DNA of 64,000 nt from Zhengitettix transpicula (lineage: Eukaryota > Arthropoda > Insecta > Orthoptera > Tetrigidae): the NCBI GenBank assembly GCA_037074705.1, contig CM073595.1:70914139-70978138 (forward strand). Reading direction: 5' to 3'. The translations under genes and the position numbers were made by a program. The notes under the pieces were generated by a model, which saw nothing but the letters and a program-made list of their open reading frames with translations, was not told the DNA's origin and did no database searches. Below, piece by piece: positions 1-13,526 of this stretch (position 1 is the stretch's first letter; each line of letters opens with the position of its first letter).

Positions 1-3000
1 TTTCAGAATTTTTAAATGAAACGTTTGAAAATTAAAACAATATCACGTATTTAGTTACTTTATAATAATATATATCAAACAGAAATGTAATTAAATAAAG
101 AAACTAAACGAATTAAATTAAATTATTTGGATGGCTCCAGCTCTTTACACTTTATGTTAATCATGTACGAACCTCTCTATCAAGGGATAACGGGACTGAG
201 TACAGTGCATTAGATTGGCAGGCAAAAACCATTTTGCAAGATGAACTATGTGGCGTAAGTTCATACTACCATCTCGTAGCTCAGGATAGGCTGCACCCCG
301 ACGTCTCGCTGGACAAATCCGATGTCCACAGAACTCGGAAGCAATAGTACGTTCACAGCTCAGGGTTAAATCTATACGATTTCCCACATCAATCACGGAT
401 CTCCATATGCTTCAATTTCCTAACCACGACTGACCTTCCACTTCTCTGTTACTTCTAAATATCAGACACGACACTCTATTTGATTATCAATGACCGCCAT
501 TATTCCCTCCAATTTCCTCCACGCAGTGTTGTTCAACAATCCTCTTTGCTACTTAAAAATATAAAAAACATTTAATTTGATCGCCGCTGCTGACAACTAA
601 CGGCAGAGTACGATAAATAACTGCGGCTGGAATACGTAATAAGATTTGAAGGTGTTCGTTGATACGCGTTACACTCTACTCCCTAAAAATAGTTTCTTTG
701 TTCCTGCTGTTCTTCATTTGAAGCCTCCATTTATGGTACTCATGTAATTTAAATACAAAAACTTCATAGCCTATTTTAATATATTTCAAGTATTTCCAGT
801 TTTGCTCACTTTTTTGTATGCTCATTGTTAAGTCGAACTCTTTGTTTCAAGAATGTAAATCAATTTTCAATCGACACAGTTGTTCCACGTAAAGTTGCGA
901 AGGCTGCTCCGTGCTGTCATCTAAACGTATTTCCGCGACAGAGGCTTCCATTAAATTGACAATCCACATGTCATTGTTTGAGATTAATGGGTACACAGCG
1001 GCCAGGTGAAAGGGCCGTAGATTAAATCGTGGGTATGTTGAGAGTTCCAGGAATTAGCAGGTTTTGGGGTAATGAAGTAGCGAACTGTCAGCGTTCAAAT
1101 AGCACTGAGCTAGGTATGGTCGTTACAAAGGGTCGAGGGGGCGTTCATTTGCGTCCAGTCGATTCACAATCCTCTCTAGCGAAATGCTCATTTCGCTGCA
1201 ATGTATGTGATTTTTATTTCGTGTTGAGATATATTTTCATAAGCCTCGAGTCATGAGAGCATCCACCACCAGCAATCAGTGTGCTTCACTTATTTAATTA
1301 ATTTACGTACTACACCGAACGCTGTCCCGTTAAATAGGAAAGTCCGAAGAAAAAAACTGGCGTAGAAAATGTTACCAATTTTCTAGAGCTTCCATCCCGG
1401 TCACAGTGGACTTCTACAACGGTTCCGTTTGTGTGACTCAATATCGAATAAATTACAATGTAATTCATGAAACGTTAGAAATGTCTATTCGGTTGAAAGT
1501 CAGGTTACATTCCAACAAGATGATTTCGTGAATCTTCGCGAAGTAAATTCAGAGAAGAGTAGAGACAATCTGAGGACAGCGAGGATGGAGTGTTCTGGGA
1601 TGAAGAGAGGGAAGAGCAGTGGTGGAAATAGCAACACGATTACAAAGCAGCGTTGAAATTTAATTTGAGAGCGCTGTTGCGTACGACGTCCAGGGTGACC
1701 ACACCAGCACGACAGGGTCTCCAACTTATGAAGGCAATTTTAACAGTAGAACAGTAGGTGCCGAACGAAAGCGAGATCAACGAGACTTTTCGACTCCAGC
1801 CAATTACGAAAATCATCTGCTACACGGCTATAGGATCCCCTAATTTAAGAGAGCCCTGTGTTTTTATTGTACTTGATTTATGAATTAAATATAGTATTAC
1901 ATTTTATTCATTTTTAATTATTTCAAAATCCCTCGTATATTCATTAAATATGTCCACGCGGGGACATAATTCATTGCTCTATATATCCAGAGAAGTGGCA
2001 CCGCGACAATGGGGATACTATCCCTCGGTTACCCCTTTTTTAATTTTTTTTTCCAAATTCAATCTTGCTAATGGTGATTTCATGCTTATAGGCCAGGGCC
2101 GATTCCTTCCCTATCCACTAATGTAGGATATATATGGCCACTTCGTTCTTCGGAAGAGCCCGGGTTTGTTGGGGTCGTGCTTCGCACGTGTGCTGGGTCG
2201 CGCTGTCGGAGATCGAGATTCCAGGATTGCGTTATGTTATTTAACATTATAGAGTGTGGTCAATTGTAAATATTTGTTATACTGTTTTGCTAATGTTTAA
2301 TTTATTAAAACCTTTTATTATAATTGTGGGTAATTGCTTAACCCTAGATCCACCTTCCTCTTGTAACGGCCTATGCAGCGTCTTGTTTGTACGCTTAGGT
2401 TTTTGAAACATTTTACAGTATTTACTAACTGACGGTAACATAAATGAAGTTCTTTAAGGGAAGAGATGGAGAAGTCCAACATTCGTTGGTTACATATGGG
2501 TAATGTGGAAAGAGTTACTAATATTTTTCCAATTCCTGGAATTTTTCTAAAGATTTAAATACCTTTCAGTGTATTTACATCAACTACGGTATATATTATG
2601 GAATGCTATTATTATCGTTAAATGTCATTTAAAAGATATAAAATCATGTTCTTCTGCTGTCCATCTCCATTTATTAATATTCTATCTTGAATCGTTAATC
2701 AGAGACGTGATTGCGACGCTCTTCACCCTGAGAAACACACTCATCATGAATTTAAATTAAGTTTCATGCTTTAAAAAAAAGGGATAGCGGAAAATCTCCG
2801 CGTAACACGAAATCACATACATGAGGCAATATTCGTTTTAGAGGGATAATTATTTTATATTTAAGTGCAGAAAACGCTAAGCGAAAATCGATAGAGTATT
2901 CACAAGAATGGTGGTCCAGATGAAATCGTACGGACAAAGAGGCGCACGATAAAGGCTCGACTTTGAACAGTGAGGTTCGAGGTAATTTCCCGAGCTGTCT

Positions 3001-4709
3001 GCGGAAATCCGCAGACTTGTGGAGAATGGCCTTCCAAGTACTTCTGGCCCACGTACTCAGCCAACTCAATTAACCAGATGTCTTTGTTATCCTCACGACT
3101 TCACATTTAAATACTTAGGCTACTATTTCCCTTGTGTTTCGCCTTGAGCGGTGCAGGACTGGATCGAATCGGAATGAAAACGAATACAGAAGTAAATAGA
3201 AGCTCTTGAGGACAACGGTTCATTGTCGTCGTGAATGCGTGTCTGTTCCGTTTACAATGCAATAACTTGGCTTCCCATTACACGACTTGTGCAGTTTAAA
3301 AGCCGTCGTGTGTAGCCACGGGCCAGTCGCATTCAAGCTTCAATCACGCGCACAATACACTCCCATAATTGGTAAACCGATAGCAGCGAAAGCAGTGGGA
3401 ATTAATTCAATAGCGACGGAAACCGAACCACAATAACTTAACCGCAAAATTCGATTTTTTCAAAAAATTCACACAAGCCCGCGTTATTATATTTTCATTA
3501 ATTATTGAAGAGGCCTTTCGACGCATAATTTTATTAAGGCCTGTGTGGACTCATTGGCGTTAGAGAGCTTTTTTTGTCTAAATAACGTATTCGAATCCAG
3601 AAAAATAGTACAGCAAAGAAAGACAGCCTACTAATGGAAGTAGTATCCCGAAATTCAAAGTTTTTATAACATTAAGCATGTGAAGGTGAGAAGAGAGATA
3701 ATTGATATATCAGTCAGGAAATATAATTTAAACTTAAATTACTGTTTCTTGAGAGACAAAGGAATTATTAATCAACTATCTGAATCACTATTTCGGCTAA
3801 TCATCCGTTCTTCTCTTTGGTTAAAACTCTCGTAATTCCGACGTTTCTTTCATTATTTCTATCATTAATTTCTTCACCATTATATATTATTTTGCAAATA
3901 ATAATTAATAATTTTTGGTAAAGTATTATTAATTATTTAAATTGTGTTATTTATTGACATTTTATTCAATTAACTTTTCATTTTTTCCATTGTTTTGTCA
4001 ACTGACTTATGCAAGCAATCATAATATATTTAAGCACTTAATTATATAATATTTTATATGATCAAAGATTGTTTTGTATTTGTGTGAATTTTCTCGTAAT
4101 TCTAAAATTCTTATATCCATTCAACGAGTTCGTATAATTTTCTTTAAGAGATCCTCAAGGCAGCTAATTTTTTCCCCACTCATTGATAAAAGATTTAGTG
4201 TTGAAATTTACGAGCCCGGTCAGGCCTTGACAGCTGAGATAAGGGATTAGAAGTTTCAATGATGAGACTGCAGGGCCCGTGGAAACCATTTTCACATTAC
4301 TCTTCCTTCATTCTTACCGTGAATGGCTTCACTTATCTCTAATAACATAATAAAAATTGTATTCGTTTATATGAAGTCAGCTTTATGTTTAAAATTTATT
4401 TCTATAGTTAAAATGGAGGATTAACAACATATAATTTTAGTGTTAACGTTAGATAAAAATAATTGAGGAGCGCTGATGATCTGGAAATTAATATTAGGTT
4501 TGCAACGTTTGTTGTATGTATAGGATATAGGACTTGACAGAGTGGGTTAAGTACGACATTAACTGTTTAAAATACTACCATTTATAGTATATCACAATCA
4601 ATTAGTAAATTTAATTCACCATCACTGCTTCATATCTTCTTAACTTATACAAAACCTTCACCATGAAATAACTATAATTGAAATTTAAAGTGATACGGCT
4701 ATAGCAGTG
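1..4709. other. Non-coding AT-rich stretch, no gene recognised
   Basis: Open frames here are short, lack recognisable domains and fit chance expectation. Nothing resembling an exon with splice signals was found. The one compositional anomaly is the GC-raised block near 2.03-2.26 kb, listed separately. The rest reads as old intergenic or intronic sequence. Confidence 0.6.
2030..2260. other. GC-raised block, possible decayed retroelement
   Basis: Local composition rises well above the neighbours, with strings such as gccagggccgattccttccc and gggtcgtgcttcgcacgtg. The text has the feel of a dispersed insect repeat or a decayed coding segment, but no frame stays open and no domain is recognisable. 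It could also be a conserved non-coding element. The assignment is a guess. Confidence 0.2.
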
Positions 4710-5400
4710 TGACATGGAATTTTCAGTCAGTCACATGTTTGTTAAAAATGTGTCAATTAAATTAATTCGTAAGGAAAATCGAAGGATCAAGGACGATCAC
4801 GTCTGTTAAGTGCAGTATCTCTTATCGGGAAATTATATTTGCATGCGGCGCAGGATTTTAACAGTTTTGATTTGTTTTATAGAAATAAAAATTAATTAAA
4901 TATCATTAAGCTCATGTACTTTCACACAGTTTGAAGGAATAGTTTTAGTTGGTTGTGATAATACTTAATGGAGTCCATAAGTGAATATAATACACGCCGA
5001 AAGATTATATTGTGAGAGGAATGGAGAATTTAAGCGTGCGGAGTTTGTTATCTGCGAGAGAAAAGACAATCGTACATGGATGTTCAGTGAAGAAGTTGTA
5101 TGAAGAGAAAAAATAATAATTAAAGAACATTGTAAACGGTCTTATAAGTATTAAGACGAATATAAGAAAGAGAATATATTGAATATTCGCAGCCACATAT
5201 TGAAATTAAAGGAGAAATGAATATGGTCTGCATGTTTATCAAATTTGTGTTAAAACACCACGGATAGTTTGTTGACTTGGTTTCTGGTTTTAAAAGTATA
5301 TTAATTATTGTGTTGGGAAAGTGTTATTAAGTATTCATTAATTAATTGTTTGTTTTAATAATTAATGCTAAATGTACGTATATCTTGCATACGTGACTTT
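4710..5400 (+). repeat. Dispersed ~690-bp repeat, copy 1
   Basis: This segment aligns over its whole length, in the same orientation, with 19591-20218. Shared landmarks in order are gtgacatgg, ggacgatcacgtctg, ggattttaa followed by gttttgatttgttttatag in this copy, agattatattgtgagagg, aaaagacaatcgtacatgg, tcagtgaagaagttgt, gtattcattaattaat and the end block near tgcatacgtga. Small indels and many substitutions separate the copies, so both are old. No long reading frame, terminal inverted repeat or target duplication is visible, so the class is unknown; a non-autonomous element or the tail of a longer retroelement are both possible. Confidence 0.75.
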
Positions 5401-7469
5401 GGGACGAATATTCTCCATCTGATGACGTGGGAGTGACGTCGGTTAAATCTAGCCGGAAGCTTAACTAACAGCCCAGGCGAATCTACTGTGCTGAACTCAG
5501 AAACCAAGAGAACTATAATATCATTGTATCCTTAAAAATATATAAAATATTATACGAGGTTAATTCTGTTTTTTGTGAACACAGATACATTTCTAAGGAT
5601 CCAGACCCGCATATTAGTGTTCTATTTTCAAAGAAGCTTAAATATGCATAATATTGTAATCTCTGATTAATTTGTTGGGTGAAGATGTGACTAAATAAAA
5701 ATATATTGTAAGTTTATATTCTGTTTTAAAACAAAATCATGTCGCAACATTTCGTCGCCGGTGTCTACGAGGCCCACGCCATGGAAACTGCAACGCGACC
5801 CATTGGAATGAATATTCCACCGAAGCTAAAATAATTCTCTTGGTGAAATCAAATCTGATCATTACTTTAGGTTTATAAGTTGGGACATCAAATACGATGA
5901 ATTCTCGTGAATGAGCAGACCTCTCTTAACGTTATCGTTTAGGACATATTAACAGCTATTAGAATTTAACTTAGGTTTTCAACGGGGCACTGGTTTTAGT
6001 TACATGCATTACGAACAACAGAAGAATGATAATGGAATAATATGAGACTGTTTTCTCTGAATTCTCTGAATTTTGATTATTGCAAAAGAAGAGGATCGGT
6101 CGGTTGCTGTTGACTGTTCGACTTATCAGTCCTCGACGAAGGGAATTTGTTTCTGAGCGAAGCGCAGACTAATAAATATTTATCTGACTATCTGGAGTAG
6201 AGTGGGAACTGCCCCCTGGATCAACTCCAGCTGTCTGTCTGACCAGAAAGCATAATGGATAATTAGCCCTTTCGGAATTGAAAATTCGGTGAGCCTTACA
6301 GAACGCTGTGAAACGGCGGTCGTACCGCAGCAGCTCTCCAGAATGGTCCGTTCTACTTCAAAGCCGGATCCGAAAAGCCCAGTTTGCCACAAATCACACA
6401 AGGCTGCAATGGCGCCCTGGGTCACAATTAAGCCCTCCTCTTTTCAGTGAAGCTGAGCCAAATGATTCATGGCCACTACTCTGTACAGTTTGCATGGAAA
6501 AACCTGCCTAAAGAATTCTGGCAGCTAGTATCTGAACTCAAAGAAATTACAATTTATTTACATCTACTTGAAACCACAATTTTGACAAATACGTTTTTTT
6601 GAAAGATTTTTCCTGAATTTTTTTCCACCATACCAATATTTATTCGATATCCAATTATTAAACAATAACACTATAATCTATCACTATGCACGTAAAATTG
6701 ATTTAATTATACCTTCCGTTAATTGCTAAACCTAAATAAATTTCCTTCTCTACGGTATCGGTTGTTTCCTTAGCAAACAATCCATCCCTGCCCTCCAGGA
6801 ATTTAATCCCATTTTATTTACATGCAATATATCAAACGTTTGCTTAAATATTTATCTAGAAATTCACAGTAAATACATTTATATTTAGGACATATTCTGT
6901 CCTCCATGTTGACTTCCAAACGCGGCATAAACGGACAATAAAAATTAAGTGCAAAAATCCAAATTTGAACATTACATTTCATTTAATAATAATAAATCAC
7001 TTTTTAAAGTCTGTAAATAAGACAGGATTCCAAGAAGTGTAATAAAAATAAAAAATAATATATTTTAATTAGAAGCCATGCATTCAGTTCAGTAATTACC
7101 ATCTTTTACCTGTCTTAGTTAATTTAAAAATCATATAATAATGATACAACTTGAACTGACAATGAAATTTCTTAGAGAAATTAAAGTTAATAGTATTGGT
7201 TCGCAATTTACATTATTACGATAAAATATATCGGACGTCTACATTGAAACTCTTTAAGGTACGAATAACAAGAAATGGCCAGTTTTTCTAAATTTACCTT
7301 TCTCATATTTTAACGATTTAATAGCTTCTGGGAAATTATTAAAGTAGCAATAGCAATCGAATTCTAACATATTATTTCTATCAATCCTAATTTAAGAAAG
7401 ATACTTAAACCTAAAAGTTAATAAAATAATTCGTAATAAATACTGGGTAACATTATTGGTTATGTAACC
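5401..7469. other. Non-coding stretch, slightly GC-raised at 6.18-6.50 kb
   Basis: No gene is recognised. Bases 6180-6500 are richer in GC and carry overlapping 67- and 81-codon frames on opposite strands, the usual signature of composition rather than coding. No splice sites or domains support an exon. Confidence 0.5.
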
Positions 7470-7842
7470 AGCAATCTAATCTTCATTCTAATAAATGAAA
7501 TGGACTGTACATATGAGTGTGTGTGTGTACGTTCCGCATACAAATATACACACGTGGACCAAATTCGACAAAATTGGACGTAAGTGAAAATTTTCAAACA
7601 TGTCAAAACTGCAGATATTTTCGTATAAAAAATTTTTTCGGGTTCAATGAAATTGACTGATATTTTTGTGTATAATTCCAACCCCTTTACGACAGGGGAG
7701 GGAAAGATCTTTAGGGATTGCGCTGGAGGAATGTTACATAAAAATAACGTAAAAGTAACCGAGATTGTGGTGAAATCCGGGGTAATGGATGTCGCTGAGT
7801 TCAATTATGACAACACGGGCAACGCCGGGCACCCAGCTATTT
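7470..7842 (-). repeat. gctgggtgcc-family dispersed repeat (minus strand)
   Basis: Read on the minus strand, the segment begins with the family head (agctgggtgcccggcgttg) at 7840 and runs through recognisable landmarks: a block reading tccataacc or similar, ggttacttttacgttatttt, tatgtaac, a short G/C-run, tttcaacccc-like sequence, ttgaacccgaaaaa, aacatgtttg, and a tail with gtatgcggaacgtacac near 7540-7520. Seven other segments in the window share the same order. The segment has incidental open frames on both strands, but these drift between copies. The class is unknown; a non-autonomous element is the simplest reading. Confidence 0.75.
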
Positions 7843-9521
7843 AGTCAATAATATAAGTTTATAATAGGTCAAAAATTTAAATCCGCTACGAACAAAAGTA
7901 ATTGTAAACACAAAACTATAAAGAACGAGGTTTTCGAAACAGTATATAAAACAGAAATGTACGTACGTTAATTAAACAAACCATGCTCAAAATTGTAATA
8001 CTATAGAAGGGTAGATATTTTATTGACTTGGAAAATCATATAGAAAACTCGTGCACTGTGTAGCTCATCTCTGATGCACCAAATTTATTATGATAATTTT
8101 CAGCATAATCGATATGCAGATCGATTTACATACTGTAGTATTCAGAAGTGGAATTCCTTGGCGCGAGTTGAAGGAGGGTCCTACAGATTTTACCGTGAGA
8201 TCGTAAAACTTTAACGAGCCTGGAAAGCGTTGAGGCGTCTCTATGAATGTTTACTTAAGATTGAGCACGCTATAATGGGAAACCTTCCCCACATCATTAA
8301 TTCGTACACAGCTTAAGAACCTTCCAGTATCGCAGAATACTCCAGTAACACCTCAGCCGTATTAACTGGAATTCCATCGCCAGATCAATCACAGTCGTCT
8401 TAATAAATATTTACAATCCTCTTCCACCCTTCATTTACACGCCTTTAGGAATTATAACAGTTTGGTTAACATACCTCCGCCCTCTCATTATTTCCATTTT
8501 ATATTGAATATTACTTGAAAAATCCATCATATGCCGTTACCATACAACCACAAAATTCGTTTGTAATTAATTAACATTTGCTTGTGATTTCGTGACGATA
8601 ATATTTATTTTTGTATTTATATTTGTAAAATTGACTTCCGCAGCATGAAATTTTCACAGTAAATGTTGCATATAACGAAACATAATTTTTATACGTAAAT
8701 AATTTTTTTGAATATAGTTACAATTTTGGAAACGAATGTATTTAAGGATAGTTTGTGTAATCCATTTGCATACTGTGAGAATTCAAAAACTCTTTTACTC
8801 ATTTAGAAATATAATTATTTTGTTTCTATATCAATATCTTTCGGTCTTTGTTTCCCAGTCAAAATGTTTGGCAATAACTGAATTATATAATGCTGGAATG
8901 AGTGGATAAAATACATACGTAAAATGATTCTGTAATTTTTTGTCGCCAAGGGAATTGAATTTTCATCTGATATACAATGTTAATAATCAATGTGTTAGAC
9001 GCGTGAGTAAAGTTTTGAAAATAAATATATTTGCGAATACTTCGCGTATTTATTAAACATGTGATAATCTAAATGATATGATCGTTTGGAAAAATTAGGC
9101 AAGTATTAATGTTCTAATGTTATATAAACGTTTATAAATCACGAAACAATGCGAGACACCCTACAGGCGCAATCAGGAAATTAGTAACGGAAATTTTTTT
9201 TCTGTGTTGTCATTTAAAAAGGGTTCCGACGGGGGACTCGAGACTTTCTCGCTATCGGCAGTGAAAAGGCAACGCACGGCTGCCACTTTCATATTTGGCT
9301 ACGGGGAAGATTTTCTCACCTGCCAATTTTCCTATTTACTCATCATTCAAATACAAAAATTCGAGATAGGTACACGTCTGTGAGGATCTTCACTTATAAA
9401 TTTGTCAAGATAAACCGCTCTTCAGTCTGAGTTCCATATGGTTCAAAACGATGCATCATCATTCTAACTACTTTTGTGCTGTATTTTAGTTATTGTATAC
9501 TGTATCAATTTTATTTCTAAT
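7843..9521. other. Non-coding AT-rich stretch
   Basis: No gene, no repeat shared with the rest of the window and no structured element was recognised here. Confidence 0.5.
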
Positions 9522-9960
9522 TATCTGGTTGTCCGGCGTTGCCCGGTTTGTAGTAATTAAACTTACCAACATGCATAACCCCGAATTTGACTCCAATCTT
9601 GGTTGTTTTTCCGTTATATTTATGTAACGGCCTTCGGATCCCCTCCCCAAAGGATGTTCCCCTCCCATGCAGGAAAAAAATTAAATTTTACAAACCAACA
9701 TGAGAGAAACACTATCAACCTTGTAGACCCCGATAAATAATTATTCGACGGTAACAACAGCCCTTTTTACAATATATGAAAATACTCCCGGTTTCTTATG
9801 GGACAAGAAAATTGTTCTTGGTGCGCAGTAATTTAACAAAATTATCACATTTTATTTCTCACCGTGTTTTTAATAATATGTGCACCAAGCTTTGTTGCAA
9901 TCTGTCTATGGGTTAAAATTTTTGTACAGATTATCGTACATACAAACATATGTCCTCTTT
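9522..9960 (+). repeat. gctgggtgcc-family dispersed repeat (plus strand)
   Basis: The head is mutated to tctggttgtccggcgttgcc near 9522-9542, followed by taattaaacttaccaacatg, cataaccccgaatttgactc, ttggttgtttttccgttat, a G/C-rich stretch, cactatcaacc and agaccccgataaa. The far end near 9900-9955 (caatctgtctatggg, then acatacaaac) corresponds to the tail of the 15.2-kb copy. It is a full-length but diverged member. Confidence 0.7.
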
Positions 9961-10775
9961 TACGAACAGTCGATCAAACCAACATTATTCCTAAAGGACT
10001 CAATACAATTAGCATTAAATTTCAGATACATGCTTAGATTTATCAGTATTGCTTAAGTATTCATCTGGATGAGAATAAGCAAACGAATGTTTAAGTATTT
10101 GAAGAAATTAAATAACTTTTACAACAACACACCTCCGTATCGTAAGCACGACGTTAATCTGTATTTATGTGAAATAAGAGTATTTTATCTGTTCCCTCGA
10201 TTTCCAGCTCCACCAATACGACTTTGATTGATATTCTTTTCTTTGCTTCTTCCGTACTCGACGAAACTTGTAACGGACTTGGCCAGAGCAAAGAGAAAAG
10301 AAAGAGAGGTTCTCTGGCTCAGCTACTTTTCCAATCCGTAGAATTTATGACCATAAAGCGTCGTAGTGGGGCATTTCCCTTAATTACAGAGGCCGTGAAA
10401 CGTTTCTTACTGCCTTAAGGATAACGTATTGGAGATTTCCTCACCCTGGTCACGAGGAAGGTTGGTACGCTGTATTGGGGAAGCACCGTTTAATTACCCG
10501 TCGTTCCAATTCCAACTCTCCAGATTATTGCTACCTTCGGCGTATAATTTCCGCTGCTTTCTTCCTTACGCAGCTCCTGACGCTGCCTTTTAATCAAGAC
10601 CAGTGCAAAATTTCTTGAACTTTAAACCTCCCATCATTTTCCATTTAAAAGCTCTCTATCGAAAATAGATTATTTGAAACAGAAATAATACCTGGTTAAG
10701 ACTTAGTTGCAACAAATAGTAATTAAAATGAATATAAATAACGGAAAGAGCAAATCAATAACGTTCAATAAATAT

Positions 10776-10778
<3 letters not shown>

Positions 10779-10854
<76 letters not shown>
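10779..10854. repeat. Compound (AT)20(GT)18 microsatellite
   Basis: Twenty uninterrupted AT units are followed directly by eighteen GT units. The tract produces low-complexity reading frames on the minus strand that should be ignored. It lies 80 bases upstream of the LINE fragment. Confidence 0.97.
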
Positions 10855-10856
<2 letters not shown>

Positions 10857-10936
10857 TGGGTTATAAAATGAATGCGGTGAAAGTACCTCAAGTAAACAGC
10901 TGCTAACATGTATGAATTTTGCGCTCCAATTTATGG

Positions 10937-11400
10937 TGGGAAGAACAAGTAAATTCTGCGTCTCGTAATGCGTGAAAATCGTTACGTTTCGTAATGAGAA
11001 AATTAGAAATGCGGAGCAGCAAAAAGACCTTGCATATAAATCTCTGGTTCGTCCCATACTTGAGTACGGTGCGGGTTGTAGGGATCCTCATAGAAAACTC
11101 CACATACAAGGCCTAGAAAAACTTCAGAGGGCAGCTGCGATACGTGCGAGATGAGGTGAAGAAATTATGGTGTGAATCGTTGGCAACCAGAAGGAAGAAA
11201 GATAACACGTGTGTAGAAACACATATGGATGGTATAAGCTTGAAAAGCCAACATACATTGGGAGACAAGATCACAAATTTAAAATCATAACGACGCCGCA
11301 ACAACTGGACGGAGGGAAATTTGCCTTTACAACAGAACGATAAGTGATTAGAACAATTTACCTGCAGCACTGAAGAGAATCTTTTCACAGTTCATAGTTC
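10937..11400 (+). pseudogene. Broken non-LTR retrotransposon reverse transcriptase, C-terminal part
   Basis: Plus-strand frames, taken together, spell the region just downstream of the catalytic core in jockey/CR1-type reverse transcriptases. One frame from 10937 reads WEEQVNSASRNA, a stop, then KSLRFVMR. A second frame from about 11002 reads EQQKDLAYKSLVRPILEYGA and continues to a KLHIQGLEKLQRAAAI stretch at about 11097-11145, the family's typical AYKSLVRP...LEY...LEK.Q..AA pattern. A further frame has CESLATRRKK (about 11174-11203), and one near 11346-11385 has NNLPAALKRIF, matching the family's NxLPAxxL ending. The catalytic YADD region and everything upstream are missing. At least one stop and two frameshifts make it non-functional. 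The family is recognised from memory of conserved motifs; the exact clade cannot be fixed without a search. Confidence 0.85.
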
Positions 11401-11547
11401 TTGTCAATTTAGTTTCTCCACGTAAAGATTGTAAGGTTTGTTACATAAGACCAACCACAAGAACATTAAAATCTTGCCTGAACAACAACATTTAAAATTT
11501 AAAACAAGCCTGTTCACCGTAAATATATCAACTTAGACTTTTTTGTT

Positions 11548-11583
11548 ACAATACAATTAATAGTTACAATACAATTAATAGTT
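11548..11583. repeat. 18-bp tandem duplication
   Basis: The unit acaatacaattaatagtt occurs twice head to tail without mismatch, so it is a recent slippage or duplication event. It lies about 50 bases before the first copy of the 11.6/13.5-kb block. Confidence 0.95.
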
Positions 11584-11630
11584 AGGCAAGAAATACCAAT
11601 AATTTATACCATAAGAAAAATTTCTATTTT

Positions 11631-12020
11631 AGACATTTACATTATTCGATGCAAAAAATGTTAAATTATTACATACATTAAAAAAATCCACTTCACTTTA
11701 ATTTTGCGTTCCATAAACAAGGAAATAACTGAATAACGCGATATGAATCACAATTTGTCTGGATATAATTTTACGTGTTCTTGCATAATATTTGGTCAAT
11801 TTCCGCCTAAATAGTTTTCCATAAAAAACAACATGAAATAACGAGTTATTAATTCCACTATGAAATTATTCTGGCAGTCATGTTTATTATGTGAATAATA
11901 TGAGATATAATTATAATTAAGTCTTGAATGTAACATAAATATAACTGAATCGATGGTAGCACTTTTACTATAAGGGAGAAAAGTTTGACTTCTCCATATA
12001 TTGATTTAATATCACGTCTG
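11631..12020 (+). repeat. Duplicated block, copy 1 (partner at 13.5 kb)
   Basis: It aligns in direct orientation with 13527-13993. Shared anchors in order are agacatttacattattcgat, aaatccacttca, atgaatcacaatttg, cgtgttcttgcataatatt, ggtcaatt(t/c)ccgcctaaat, cgagttattaatt, gaaaagtttgacttct and gatttaatatcacgtctg. This copy lacks several short pieces present in the partner. It is either a local duplication or two insertions of one dispersed element; no terminal repeats are visible. Confidence 0.8.
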
Positions 12021-13065
12021 TTTGCAAAACTCATCACAATGTTTTCACAGATAATCGCTCAGTACATTCCAAGACTTCCTCGAACTTTAAAACCGTTATT
12101 AAATTTCGTTACAGAATCCAATGAAATGAAGGGATGTTTGCATAAAGCAGATTTGAATTCTTGCAGTAGGTTGTGGAAGTATACCGTTACGTTTTTTTCT
12201 ATTGTGAAACAAAGAAAGAATTTTATGATAACTTCGCTGGTTAACACATTTCAAAGGAGAAAGGAAGAATATTTCACGATCCGAAAACGAAATAAGAAAC
12301 TCTTGTTTGATTTTCAGTTCCTTTTATAATTCCTCTCTACATGTAAGTTCTGATATTAAAACGTTTTACACGAATATTAATTATTTGAAATATATTGCAA
12401 TGAATTGGATTAGAATATTCAACGTCAGAAAAATTTATCGCCTTTTCTGCATGAAATGCGGATAACCTTTGGTTTGGACTCTGATTACCAATTCTTTCCA
12501 TTAATTAACACTGAACTTTTGTAACAGTTTCTCAATTAGAATATTCCCTTTTTCTTATTATAAATATTTTCATCACAAAAACTCAATAAATGGTACAAAT
12601 AAATATATAATCTAACAACGCAGCTGGATAATTAACGAAGTTGTAAAAATTTTAAATAAATAAATAAAATAATAAAACTAAGAGCTTTCTGCAGATTTAA
12701 TTCTTACCTTGCAAAAAAAAAAATATTCCCAAGTGAAATACATCGACACAAAGGCAAGCGTGTTGTAACATCGAAGAACATTGTTAAAGGGAATTTATTT
12801 TGGCTGCTATTTGTTTATATAATAAATACAGAATAATTTTACTGTAAATTGAACCGACAGAATAGATTTTATTCATCTTTATGAAAATGAAAAACAAATT
12901 TGAATTAATTGAAATATCGATAAACACGAACTTTGAAGTTTAAGGCATATGCCAAATTAATAGAAATTATCTGGAAATATTAAAATATATTGTATAAATA
13001 TTAATGGCCAAATAGGTCAGAATAAAATATTTAATAAAAAAATTACAAAATCAAGTTAGCATACT
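12021..13065. other. Non-coding spacer between the duplicated blocks
   Basis: A reading frame running from copy 1 to 12329 has no ATG start at its head and no recognisable domain. Otherwise the stretch is featureless AT-rich DNA. Confidence 0.5.
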
Positions 13066-13092
13066 CGACGTTCCGTCCTTACATCTCTTCAG
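13066..13092 (-). ncRNA. Hammerhead-like motif, degenerate
   Basis: On the minus strand the bases read CTGAAGAG, then atgtaaggac, then GGAACGTCG. This is the order of the two conserved hammerhead boxes (CTGANGA and GAAAC), but the second box is GGAAC and no good helix II can be drawn. It forms the left arm of a small inverted repeat whose right arm (tgtaaggacgaaac, 13122-13135) has the intact GAAAC. Activity is not expected. Confidence 0.25.
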
Positions 13093-13136
13093 CTATAAAT
13101 TAAGTGTTAAATAATACCTACTGTAAGGACGAAACT
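13069..13136. repeat. Small fold-back A
   Basis: Bases 13069-13083 are the reverse complement of 13122-13136 with two mismatches, around a ~38-base loop. The right arm ends in ggacgaaac, the same string that ends the 36.7-kb fold-back arm. Confidence 0.6.
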
Positions 13137-13526
13137 TGGGGTTTGTCTACGAATATTTTGCAATTTTTTTATAATAACTTTCAGTCCCGCATTGCGTGTT
13201 TTTAGATAATTTAATTATTTATTAGGGTTCTTGTAGCCTGTAATATTAGCAGCATCTATGTTTGTATCTGTGAGCTTATTAACAAAGAAATTACAGAAAT
13301 AAATTAACTTATATTATTTGCACAATATTGTTATAATATTTCCTACTTAAGTAAATAACAAACAGCCTGAAGCTCCATTTAATAAATGATTTCTCATAAT
13401 GTTTCGAATAAACGCAATACATTCGTTTCTATAACGATCAAGGGAAGTATATTAAAAGGGAACACTTAAGAATCCAGAGATTTATGGTAGTACTAGAAGA
13501 ATTATTTCATTCTGTTACTTAACGTT

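Noticed and set aside
5415..5450. ctgatgacg followed by gacgtc as a hammerhead
   Set aside because: The first box is present by chance match, but no GAAA box follows the possible helix.
7647..7844. Peptide shared by copies of the gctgggtgcc family (…LHKN…TEI…KSG…GNAGHPA)
   Set aside because: The similarity at protein level follows from nucleotide similarity. The frame is interrupted differently in each copy and shows no excess of silent changes, so a coding role is not supported.
10703..11109. Minus-strand frames over the (AT)n(GT)n tract (YIYIYI/THTHTH peptides)
   Set aside because: Low-complexity translation of a microsatellite; the same applies at 22.8, 24.3 and 44.9 kb.
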